This document shows positions 56,768-64,000 of a stretch of 64,000 nucleotides of DNA, one piece after another. Made by a program: the position numbers and the translations under genes. The stretch spans positions 70,237 to 134,236 of the forward strand of contig NZ_DFQS01000019.1 in NCBI RefSeq assembly GCF_002377905.1, written 5' to 3'. This DNA comes from Psychrobacter sp. UBA3483 (GTDB lineage Bacteria; Pseudomonadota; Gammaproteobacteria; Pseudomonadales; Moraxellaceae). Under the pieces are notes generated by a model that did not search any database, was not told the DNA's origin, and saw only the letters and a list, made by a program, of their open reading frames with translations. The stretch's first letter is position 1, and each line of letters starts with the position of its first letter.

Positions 56768-56981
56768 ATGTCTGCTATTTTCTTAAGCTATCCGCGTTTT
56801 TTTAATAATTCTTCTTAATTTCGTGTTTATAACAAATATTTGTTGGCATTTTCTAAGCCATAATTTTGCTTGCAACGACCATTTTATATACGTTTGTTGC
56901 CATATATAAAAATATGTACGCTAGAGCTAAACAAAATTATTGCAATGCTAGACTTGCTCGATTATTATCCAGCGTAACTTC

Positions 56982-57047
56982 TTGTAATAGATTGTTGTAT
57001 AAGTATTACAACGATTTTTAGGAGTATTTTTTTAATTTGTAATACAA
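56982..57047 (+). promoter_or_regulatory. Candidate operator: three TTGTAATA-type motifs
   Basis: TTGTAATA (56982-56989), its inverse TATTACAA (57004-57011) and the palindrome TTGTAATACAA (57037-57047) lie directly upstream of the solute-binding-protein gene. The first two form an 8-bp inverted repeat with a 14-base spacer. The rest of 56768-56981 is AT-rich and shows no gene. A weak promoter (TTGTAA at 56982, TATTAC at 57004) would overlap the first inverted repeat. Confidence 0.45.
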
Positions 57048-57069
57048 CGCCGAGGCATAAGGATAGGAT

Positions 57070-57936
57070 ATGAAGCAGTTATATCGAGTGTTACCGATTA
57101 TGTTGAGTGTGGGCTTATTTGGTTGTGGTAACTCTACAACTCAAGAAAGCTCTGATGCCAACGGTGCGACCGATAATAAAGACAACTTCGTCAGTCAGCT
57201 ACCTGATACAGCGCCAGTGATAAAAGTTGCGACTACAGGCACGATGCCGCCGTTTTCTTTTCAAGATGACTACGGCAATATGCAGGGTATTGATATTGAT
57301 TCGATTCGTGCTATCGGCGAGGAGCAAGGTTTTAAAGTTGAGTTTTATAAAGAAACTTGGCAAAACATGTTTGATAGCGTGGCATCAGGTGGTCGTGATT
57401 TAGCGATATCAGGCATCTCTTATAAAGACGACCGTGCTGAAAAATATGGTTTATCTGATACTTACTTTTTTAATCCATCTTCAATTATGTATTCAAAAAG
57501 TAATGTAAAAATTAATGGCATAGAAGACTTACAAGGTATGCATGTCGCTGCTATGGAAGGTTCAAAGCAAGATGACCAGCTCAGAGCAATGGGCAAATAT
57601 AGTGAAATGACGACTGAAAGCACAGCTTTCTTGCTATTTGAAGATCTTATGCAAGGAAAGGTTGACGTGATTTTGCATGATTTACCTATTTTACAATATA
57701 CGGCAAAAAATCATCCTGAACACAAGGTGACTATCGTGCCTTATGAAGGTGAAGATAACCCTTCAGCTCAGCAAGTGATATTGATGGCAAAGGGTAATGC
57801 CAAACTTATCAAGAGCGTTAACGAGGGTATTGCTAAGCTCAAAGAAAAAGGTAAGTTTAGAGAGATTGAGCAAAAATGGTTGGGCGAGACTGCTCCTGCT
57901 ACTAATACCAACACTAACAGTCAGCAAACGAACTAA
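57070..57936 (+). CDS. Family 3 solute-binding lipoprotein
   Basis: A 288-residue periplasmic binding protein of the amino-acid type. The signal ends SVGLFGC, a lipobox with Cys19. The SBP fold begins with VIKVATTGTMPPFSFQDDYGNMQGIDID and includes DLAISGISYKDDRAEKYGLSD and VDVILHDLPI. No ABC permease or ATPase gene is adjacent. Instead it is 14 bases from a membrane-anchored CheA-like kinase, so it may present ligand to that kinase rather than feed a transporter. The ligand is unknown. Confidence 0.9.
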   Translation: MKQLYRVLPIMLSVGLFGCGNSTTQESSDANGATDNKDNFVSQLPDTAPVIKVATTGTMPPFSFQDDYGNMQGIDIDSIRAIGEEQGFKVEFYKETWQNMFDSVASGGRDLAISGISYKDDRAEKYGLSDTYFFNPSSIMYSKSNVKINGIEDLQGMHVAAMEGSKQDDQLRAMGKYSEMTTESTAFLLFEDLMQGKVDVILHDLPILQYTAKNHPEHKVTIVPYEGEDNPSAQQVILMAKGNAKLIKSVNEGIAKLKEKGKFREIEQKWLGETAPATNTNTNSQQTN

Positions 57937-57950
57937 GGGGCTCAAAGAAG

Positions 57951-60155
57951 ATGGCAACCACACATAATATCGAAAATAAGCGCTATCGCAGTCTAATTGT
58001 TTCGATTGCACTGTTTTTATCCTTGATTGGCGCATTGCTGGCATTTACTTTTTATACATCAAGCTTACTTGAAAGAAATACCGTTTTAATTGACCAAACC
58101 AACCAAGTTGCCAATAGCGCTCAAGCGGTAATTAAAGACTTGTTTGACTTAGATAACAGCTATGGTGAAGATACCAACTCTCCGCATATCCAGCGGGTTT
58201 TAGAGCGTTTGAAGCAAGATACTGCGCTCATTACTAGCTCTATTAATGCGATCGAACAAGGTGGCGAAATTACCGATATTGATGGTAAACGCTATAATTT
58301 GCCATCAATCAACAGTCAGTCTCAGACTCAAATTACGGCGGCTAATGAACAATGGCAGCTTTTAGAACCCAAAATCCAAGCTTATCTAAAAGACGCTGAT
58401 AATATCATGGTCGATTCGTCTGATGAATTGACTCAAGCAGTAGAGCAAGCGAAGACCTCAAGTTTGCTTATTAACGATTCGTTAGACCAGCTTACCGATG
58501 AAGTGTTTATTAACGCTGAACGCCAAGCAAATACCATTCGTCTGATTCAGATATTGGGTGTTGCGGCCATTTTTGCTTACTTCCTAATTTTCGTATTCTT
58601 CTTTGTACGTCGTCTGCGTGATACTGATGCTGAAGCATTGGCGGCTCGTCGCGAAACGCAAGAAATCATGGAAACCGTAAATACGGGCCTATTCTTGTTA
58701 GATAAAGATTTGAACATTGGTCAGCAGCATTCACGCGCCCTAAACGGCATTATTGGCGAAGACAGATTGTCAGGTGAAAACTTTGCTGATGTACTACGTG
58801 GCCGTATTTCAGACAAGGATTTGAAAACCACGCGTCAGTTTATCGAGCAGTTATATAACCCACGTGTTAAAGAAAAATTGGTTGACTCTCTTAATCCATT
58901 GCACAAAGTCATGCTCCACAATACCTCTGGTGAAGAGAGTACCACAAACCGCTACCTTGACTTCAAGTTTTCACGCGTTTATGAGGACAAAGACATTGCG
59001 CGCATTTTGGTCAACGTTAACGACGTTTCAGATGCCGTTTATCTAGAGCAGCGCTTAGAAAAAGAACGTTCACAAAACGACATGCAAATTGAGATGTTGA
59101 CAACCATCTTAAACGTCAATCCAAAAATCATTAATGAATTTATTAATAACACCAAAGTTCATATCGATAAGATGAATAACATTTTGAAAAATCCTGGTAG
59201 CTCGCAGTTTGAGTTGGAAGGTAAGCTCAATGCCATTTATCGCGAAATGCACAGCTTAAAAGGTGAAGCATCGGCACTAAAACTGCACAGCTTTACTAAA
59301 ATTGCCTCGGATGCAGAAGACAAACTTGATGCGCTGCAAAATCAGGGCAAGCTATCAGGTAATAACTTCTTACCGCTGGCTGTCCATTTGGATGACTTAC
59401 TCAGCCTATCAAACACCATTGAAACATTAGGTGAGCGCATCAACCAAGCCGCGCCAAAGAGTCATGCAAGTGCTCAGCCGATGAAAAAAGCAGCTGTGGC
59501 CGCCAGTTCATCAAGTGCCAGCCATGCGTCAGCAGCAAATCAATCCGTTGCCACTGCGTCTTTTGCCGGCGGCAATAACATTGATTTGAGTGACGATGTC
59601 GCTGATGAGCAGTTAGCTTACTATCAAGATTTTGCGCAAGATATCGCGGTTAGACAAGCCAAACAAGTACAGCTAAATGATCATAACTTAGCGCACGTTA
59701 CCATCCCTGAATGTCTGAAAAAACCGGTTCGGGAAATCAGTATTCAGTTGTTACGCAATGCGGTGGTACACGGTATCGAATCTCCTGAAGCGCGTCAGGC
59801 TGCTGGAAAGTCTGCCGTCGGTAGTATTGATTTAGAGATGCAGCGTGATGCGCAAAACTTAATCATCGTCTTACAAGATGACGGTCAGGGTATCAATTAC
59901 GAGGGCATCCGTAATAAATTAATCGCTGATGGGCGTTATAGCAGTGAAGAGGCAAGCACGCTTACGGAAGGTGAGTTGCTTAAAACGTTGTTTACTTCTG
60001 GCTTCTCGACCAAAGAGCATGCGGACGAAGATGGTGGACGCGGCGTAGGCTTAGATGTCATCAAAGCTTTAGTAAAAGAGTATGACGGTAAGCTTAATGT
60101 AAACAGTGAGCTTGGCAAAATGACCCGTTTTGTCATCACCTTACCGACTGCATAA
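57951..60155 (+). CDS. Membrane-anchored CheA-like histidine kinase
   Basis: A 734-residue kinase. Transmembrane helices at about 14-38 and 198-220 flank a helical periplasmic domain of about 160 residues. A PAS-like region (about 236-365) follows. Then comes an Hpt-like domain with candidate phospho-His434 in MHSLKGEASAL, as in CheA P1. An Ala/Ser linker (505-540) leads to a CheA-type ATPase with N-box LLRNAVVHGIE, DDGQGI and GGRGVGLDVI. No CheW-like P5 domain is visible after the ATPase, and no P2. It differs from chemotaxis CheA in being membrane-bound. The gene is 14 bases after the binding lipoprotein and 19 before a receiver gene. Confidence 0.88.
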   Translation: MATTHNIENKRYRSLIVSIALFLSLIGALLAFTFYTSSLLERNTVLIDQTNQVANSAQAVIKDLFDLDNSYGEDTNSPHIQRVLERLKQDTALITSSINAIEQGGEITDIDGKRYNLPSINSQSQTQITAANEQWQLLEPKIQAYLKDADNIMVDSSDELTQAVEQAKTSSLLINDSLDQLTDEVFINAERQANTIRLIQILGVAAIFAYFLIFVFFFVRRLRDTDAEALAARRETQEIMETVNTGLFLLDKDLNIGQQHSRALNGIIGEDRLSGENFADVLRGRISDKDLKTTRQFIEQLYNPRVKEKLVDSLNPLHKVMLHNTSGEESTTNRYLDFKFSRVYEDKDIARILVNVNDVSDAVYLEQRLEKERSQNDMQIEMLTTILNVNPKIINEFINNTKVHIDKMNNILKNPGSSQFELEGKLNAIYREMHSLKGEASALKLHSFTKIASDAEDKLDALQNQGKLSGNNFLPLAVHLDDLLSLSNTIETLGERINQAAPKSHASAQPMKKAAVAASSSSASHASAANQSVATASFAGGNNIDLSDDVADEQLAYYQDFAQDIAVRQAKQVQLNDHNLAHVTIPECLKKPVREISIQLLRNAVVHGIESPEARQAAGKSAVGSIDLEMQRDAQNLIIVLQDDGQGINYEGIRNKLIADGRYSSEEASTLTEGELLKTLFTSGFSTKEHADEDGGRGVGLDVIKALVKEYDGKLNVNSELGKMTRFVITLPTA

Positions 60156-60174
60156 TTAAGGATAAAAAGACATT

Positions 60175-60537
60175 ATGTACAAATTAATGATTGTTGATGA
60201 TTCAAATATCATTCGAAACCGTATTCAGCGTGCGTATGACTCAGGTAAGTTTATGCTGGTTGCAACGGCGACCAGTGGTGTGCAAGCGATTGAGAAATTT
60301 AATATTCATCGTCCAGATGTGATTACCATGGATTTGACCATGCCGCAAATGGATGGGCTTGAATGCATTGCAAAAATCATTGCGATAGACCCAGAAGTAC
60401 GGATTTTGGTGGTGTCGGCGTTGTCTGATAAATCGACGGGTATTGAAGCTTTGTCACTGGGCGCAAGCGGATTTTTATGTAAGCCTTTTTCAGAAGAAGA
60501 GCTGGTAGAGTCTTTGTATGAGCTTGTGCAAGACTAG
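60175..60537 (+). CDS. CheY-like single-domain response regulator
   Basis: A 120-residue receiver with no output domain. Acidic pair D8/D9, phospho-acceptor D53 (TMDLTMPQMDG), Ser81 in VVSALS and Lys103 in LCKPFS are all in place, so it should be phosphorylated. The kinase upstream is the obvious donor. The downstream CheX-like proteins are candidate phosphatases for it. Confidence 0.94.
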   Translation: MYKLMIVDDSNIIRNRIQRAYDSGKFMLVATATSGVQAIEKFNIHRPDVITMDLTMPQMDGLECIAKIIAIDPEVRILVVSALSDKSTGIEALSLGASGFLCKPFSEEELVESLYELVQD

Positions 60538-60541
60538 CCTC

Positions 60542-60629
60542 TAGGGCGTGTCGGTCACTTAACACATAAACTCAGCTCGCTTTTATGACTGTTTTTAAAC
60601 GAGTTTTTTTAAATGAAGACAGGCCCTAA
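60542..60629. mobile_element. MITE-like element with short inverted ends
   Basis: Left end TAGGGCGTGTC and right end GACAGGCCCTA match as inverted repeats at 10 of 11 positions, enclosing an 88-base AT-rich segment without coding capacity. It sits between the receiver gene and the first CheX-like gene. TA at each edge could be a target duplication. Confidence 0.45.
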
Positions 60630-60665
60630 TCAATTTAGAAAATATATTAATAAAGAACACACATT

Positions 60666-61115
60666 ATGAAAGAGCAAAAGTTACAAATTTTTGTGAGTAT
60701 CATTACCAATTATTTTAATCAGTTTGGCAATGAAGAGCTGGTCGTTGATACCCCTTATTTGCTAGAAAACCAACAGCCGAAAGTTCATGATTATACGGGC
60801 GTTATTGGCATCTCAGGGGTGCAAAAAGGCGTGGTTTATTTTTCTGCCACCAGCGCGTTATTGAACAGTATCCTAGATAGTATGGGCGAAACAGATAAAG
60901 GCGAAGACAATTTGGTCGATCTTGCCGGTGAGGTTGCCAATACCATATCGGGTAATGCGCGCAACGAATTTGGCTCAGAGTTTCATATCTCTGTGCCGCT
61001 GGTGTTTAAAGGCTCACCGCAAAGCATTATCCTACCTAAAAACGGGCGTTCTTTTATCATTCCAGTCAGTTGGCGCGGTCAAATTGGCGAGATTGTGGTT
61101 TGTTTGCAAGACTAA
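60666..61115 (+). CDS. CheX-like phosphatase, first copy
   Basis: A 149-residue protein of the CheC/CheX/FliY group in CheX form. The phosphatase motif ExxN is present as E89-V-A-N92 in DLAGEVANTISGNAR. The flanking GSEFHISVPLVF and SFIIPVSWRG complete the pattern. CheX proteins dephosphorylate CheY-P. It lies 129 bases after the receiver gene, with the MITE-like element between. Its paralogue follows at 61157. Confidence 0.87.
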   Translation: MKEQKLQIFVSIITNYFNQFGNEELVVDTPYLLENQQPKVHDYTGVIGISGVQKGVVYFSATSALLNSILDSMGETDKGEDNLVDLAGEVANTISGNARNEFGSEFHISVPLVFKGSPQSIILPKNGRSFIIPVSWRGQIGEIVVCLQD

Positions 61116-61156
61116 ACACAGCCCCTAATAATGATTAATACGGACGACAAACGATT

Positions 61157-61606
61157 ATGGTTAATGTAGATAAGTTAGGCGTCTTTTTAAGCTCAATCAG
61201 TGCGTTTTTTGCACAGATTGATGATGAGTCAGTAGTGATTGATACGCCGTATTTGAACAGCAATAAAAATGCCGTGGGTTATGATTATAGCGGCATGATT
61301 AAAATCTCCGGACCGCTTGAAGGCTACGTTTACGTCAGCGCGCCAAGCACTCTTTTGCGTGAAGTCATCAAAGTAATGGGCGAGCCTGACTCTTCTATTA
61401 CGATGATGAAAGACTTGTTGGGTGAGATGGCAAACACCATTTCAGGTAACGCGCGTACTGAGTTTGGTGCTGATTTTATTATTTCACCGCCCAAAATCAT
61501 TGAAGGCATACCCAGTATTCCTTACTTACCAAAAGACCGTCAAAGCTATATCACGCCTTTTACATGGCGCGGCTACAAGGCAGTCATCGGTATCTCTATT
61601 GCTTAG
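61157..61606 (+). CDS. CheX-like phosphatase, second copy
   Basis: A second CheX-type protein of 149 residues, with ExxN as E90-M-A-N93 in LLGEMANTISGNARTEFG. It shares VxDTPYL, YxYSGxIKISG-like and ARxEFG segments with the gene just upstream and has the same length, so the pair arose by duplication. Both keep the catalytic residues, suggesting two functional phosphatases or a heterodimer. A terminator 45 bases downstream ends the cluster. Confidence 0.87.
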   Translation: MVNVDKLGVFLSSISAFFAQIDDESVVIDTPYLNSNKNAVGYDYSGMIKISGPLEGYVYVSAPSTLLREVIKVMGEPDSSITMMKDLLGEMANTISGNARTEFGADFIISPPKIIEGIPSIPYLPKDRQSYITPFTWRGYKAVIGISIA

Positions 61607-61651
61607 TTTTAAACTGAGCATACAAGGGTAAAAGCAAATAATAAGGTAAAG

Positions 61652-61677
61652 AAAAACGACGTTTATACGTCGTTTTT
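61652..61677 (+). terminator. Intrinsic terminator ending the CheX cluster
   Basis: AAAAACGACG (61652-61661) and CGTCGTTTTT (61668-61677) form a 10-bp stem with loop TTTATA and a T-run. Confidence 0.92.
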
Positions 61678-61994
61678 TTATGGGCAATAATCCGTTGGAG
61701 CGGCATAATAGCGCTAGCAGTCACTTAGACTTATATGGTAAAATACAGCGCAGCTATTTTCATAATTTAGGTTTAGACATTTTGTCTAAATTTAAAGCTT
61801 AGCTCAATTTTTAAACCAACCCATCAAACAATGACACACACATCATGGCAAAAAATTGCTGGGTGTTTGGCGACTTGATTAATTTGCGAAAAAGTTAGTG
61901 CTGTTTCAATAAACACTAACCGTTAGCAAATGCGTGTCGCTAGATAGGCAGTTTTTGTGATGTGGAGGCATAACCCAACCAATAGGAATTTCAC
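61678..61994. other. rpsB upstream region and leader
   Basis: No gene. TGGTAAAAT at 61736-61744 is a plausible extended -10 for rpsB, giving a leader of about 240 bases. Such a length suits the autogenous S2 control known for gammaproteobacterial rpsB, but I could not trace a conserved fold. Confidence 0.4.
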
Positions 61995-62804
61995 ATGGCT
62001 TCAAACAATCCAACCAAAATCGAAATGCGCGACTTATTACAAGCTGGCGCTCACTTTGGTCACCAAACACGTTTTTGGAATCCAAAAATGGGTCCATACA
62101 TCTTTGGCGCCCGTAACAAGATTCACATCATCAACTTAGAGCACACCGTAAAAGCGTTTAACGAAGCATTGACTTACGTAAACGGCCTAGCTGCTAAGAA
62201 AAACAAAGTATTATTCGTCGGTACTAAGCGCGCAGCAAGCGGCGTTATCGCTGAGCAAGCACAACGCGCTGGCATGCCATACGTTGACCATCGCTGGTTA
62301 GGTGGTATGTTGACTAACTGGAAAACCCTACGCCAGTCAATCAATCGCCTAAAAGAGCTTGAAAAACAATCTGAAGACGGTACTTTTGCTAAGCTGACTA
62401 AGCGTGAAGCGTTAGAGCGTACTCGTGATATGGAAAAACTTGAGCGTTCATTGGGCGGTATCAAAGACATGGGCGGTCTACCTGACGCAATCTTCGTTGT
62501 AGACGTTGACCATGAAGCAATCGCTATCAAAGAAGCTAAAAATCTAGGTATCCCAGTTATCGGTATCGTTGATACTAACTCAAACCCAGATAACGTTGAT
62601 TACATCATTCCAGCTAACGATGACGCTATCCGTGCTGTGACTTTGTATGTGACTTCTATTGCTGATGCGATTATCGCTGGTAAAGAGTACGCACAAACTC
62701 AAGCAGGCGGTAAAGCTGACCAAGCACAAGACGCTGAGCAAGCTCCTGCAACTGAAGCAGCAGCCGAGGCTAAAACTGAAGAAGCAGCGACTCCAGCGGA
62801 GTAA
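61995..62804 (+). CDS. rpsB: 30S ribosomal protein S2
   Basis: Small-subunit protein of 269 residues. Canonical segments are MRDLLQAGAHFGHQTRFWNPKM, IIDLEHT-like INLEHTVKAF, LFVGTKRAAS, RWLGGMLTNWKT and VDTNSNPDNVDYIIPANDDA. The C-terminal tail is a long Ala/Glu-rich stretch (about residues 235-269), longer than in E. coli. Codon use is biased as in highly expressed genes. tsf follows, the standard order. Confidence 0.98.
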   Translation: MASNNPTKIEMRDLLQAGAHFGHQTRFWNPKMGPYIFGARNKIHIINLEHTVKAFNEALTYVNGLAAKKNKVLFVGTKRAASGVIAEQAQRAGMPYVDHRWLGGMLTNWKTLRQSINRLKELEKQSEDGTFAKLTKREALERTRDMEKLERSLGGIKDMGGLPDAIFVVDVDHEAIAIKEAKNLGIPVIGIVDTNSNPDNVDYIIPANDDAIRAVTLYVTSIADAIIAGKEYAQTQAGGKADQAQDAEQAPATEAAAEAKTEEAATPAE

Positions 62805-62911
62805 TTGCTAAGCGATAAGGTTTAACTTTGTAAGGATGCCTTGATAGTTTATCTATGAGCAGCCATATAAAGTCATTAACAGCCTGAAGTTTATAGCATA
62901 AAGTTTATAAT

Positions 62912-62941
62912 AGGCATGATGTAGTTTTACTCGTCATGCCT
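62912..62941 (+). terminator. Weak hairpin between rpsB and tsf
   Basis: AGGCATGA and TCATGCCT pair over 8 bp with a 14-base loop; the following TTATTATT is a poor T-run. It may partly attenuate rpsB-tsf readthrough. Confidence 0.4.
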
Positions 62942-63053
62942 TATTATTAACGCGCCGAGCATCACTGACTTATTGAACAGAATGTGAGCGTGTTGAGATA
63001 TCGTGTACTCCCATACATAACAATACTCACCTACATAATAAAAGGTAACTCTT

Positions 63054-63935
63054 ATGTCAGAAGTAAAAATATCTGCCAAAATGGTAAAAGAATTGCGTGA
63101 CCGTACTGGTCTTGGCATGATGGAATGTAAAAAAGCGTTAGAAGAAGCAAACGGTGATGTCGAAGTTGCTATTGATAACCTGCGTAAATCTGGTCAAGCG
63201 AAAGCGGCTAAAAAAGCAGGCAACATCGCAGCTGACGGCGCTATCATCATCGCTCAAGGTGACAATAAAGCATTCTTGTTAGAAGTTAACTGCCAAACTG
63301 ACTTCGTAGCAAAAGATGAAAGCTTCACAGCATTTGCAGAAAAAGTAGCCAATCTTGCTCTAGAAAATAACGTCACTGACGTTGCTGCTATCTCTGAACT
63401 GCCTTATGGCGACGGTCAAACCGTTGAAGAAGCGCGTGTATCTTTGGTACAAAAAATCGGTGAAAACATTCAAATTCGCCGCGTTGAAGTACTAGAAGGC
63501 GCAAACATCGCTGCATACCGTCACGGTCTACGTATCGGTGTGGTCGTATCTTATGAAGGCGGCAGCGAAGAAACTGGCAAAAACCTTGCGATGCACATTG
63601 CAGCGTTCAACCCAGTTGCAGTAGATGACGAAAACGTAGCGGCTGACGTACTAGCACGTGAAAAAGACATCATCGAAGCCAAAGCGAAAGAATCTGGCAA
63701 GCCTGACAACATCGTTGAAAAAATGATCGAAGGCGGTCTGCGCAAATACCTAGACGAAGTAACATTACTACGTCAACCATACGTTATGGACAATGAGAAA
63801 AAAGTTGGTGACGTATTAAAAGCGGAAGGCGTAAAAGTACTTGGTTTCAAACGTTTAGAAGTTGGTGAAGGCATCGAGAAGAAGCAAGAAGACTTTGCTG
63901 CTGAAGTTGCTGCCACGCAAGCGGCGAACAAGTAA
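63054..63935 (+). CDS. tsf: Elongation factor Ts
   Basis: Guanine nucleotide exchange factor for EF-Tu, 293 residues. It starts with the UBA-like domain (KELRDRTGLGMMECKKALEEANGD-type), then the core motif VNCQTDFVAKDESF in the first dimerisation subdomain, and ends with the conserved KKVGDVLKAEGVKVLGFKRLEVGEG. AAGGTAA precedes the ATG. Length and order after rpsB are normal. Confidence 0.98.
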   Translation: MSEVKISAKMVKELRDRTGLGMMECKKALEEANGDVEVAIDNLRKSGQAKAAKKAGNIAADGAIIIAQGDNKAFLLEVNCQTDFVAKDESFTAFAEKVANLALENNVTDVAAISELPYGDGQTVEEARVSLVQKIGENIQIRRVEVLEGANIAAYRHGLRIGVVVSYEGGSEETGKNLAMHIAAFNPVAVDDENVAADVLAREKDIIEAKAKESGKPDNIVEKMIEGGLRKYLDEVTLLRQPYVMDNEKKVGDVLKAEGVKVLGFKRLEVGEGIEKKQEDFAAEVAATQAANK

Positions 63936-63977
63936 GCTTTAAGTCCTATAGTATATATATCAAAAAGCCCGTTATTC

Positions 63978-64000
63978 TGAACTGACCCCCTAAACTTGGA
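63978..64000. mobile_element. Terminal inverted repeat of a probable IS3-family element (runs off window)
   Basis: TGAACTGACCCCC followed by TAAACTTGGA closely resembles IS3-family ends of the type TGAACTG.CCCC.AAAGTTGGA that I recall. It begins immediately after AAAAAGCCCGTTATT, which looks like the first arm of the tsf terminator, so the element seems inserted in or near that hairpin. The transposase would lie beyond the window. Confidence 0.6.

Overview
The window looks like a chromosomal segment of a Moraxellaceae gammaproteobacterium, most likely Psychrobacter. This is inferred from the proteins and their order: smc-zipA-ligA; lepA-lepB-DUF4845-rnc-era-recO-pdxJ; and a GacS/BarA-type kinase divergent from cysM, with rlmD and relA downstream. 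No 16S gene is present to confirm it. Coding density is high and most genes are housekeeping. The only mobile DNA seen is a probable IS3-family terminus at the right edge and a MITE-like 88-bp element at 60542-60629. | Layout. 1-5149: leucine/isovalerate catabolism (3' end of liuC, then liuD, liuE, liuA). 5350-7166: coaX and birA on the minus strand; BirA should biotinylate LiuD. 7379-9535: a TauE/SafE permease, an orphan AT-rich hypothetical gene and a DUF4298-like gene. 9669-17156: smc, zipA, ligA. 17217-22938: three lipoproteins, a YgiQ radical-SAM protein and an Lrp-family regulator, all minus. 23239-28080: RarD-like permease, smpB, coaD, ferredoxin, bioA, bioD. 28169-28805: RNase P RNA and a CAU tRNA with its terminator. 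29057-36457: lepA to pdxJ. 36477-42644: an orphan pseudopilin, an OmpA-family porin, typA, mscL and small exported or membrane proteins. 42610-50158: cysM, a PolB-like exonuclease, rlmD, relA and mutM (minus). 50707-56690: hybrid kinase, crotonase and Bcr/CflA transporter. 57070-61606: an unusual chemotaxis-like signalling cluster. 61995-63935: rpsB and tsf. | Two items stand out. First, 57070-61606 encodes a periplasmic-binding lipoprotein, a membrane-anchored CheA-like kinase (PAS-like, Hpt and CheA-type ATPase regions, no CheW-like domain visible), a lone CheY-like receiver and two tandem CheX-like proteins that both keep the ExxN phosphatase motif. No flagellar or MCP genes are nearby. Its upstream region carries three copies of a TTGTAATA-type motif. 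I read this as a self-contained ligand-sensing phosphorelay without an obvious output domain. | Second, three intergenic hairpins (3822-3897, 5184-5256, 18629-18692) share a conserved loop of about 33-38 nt, while their 15-20 bp stems differ completely in sequence yet stay self-complementary. A shorter possible relative is at 28809-28833. This pattern suggests an undescribed dispersed element.
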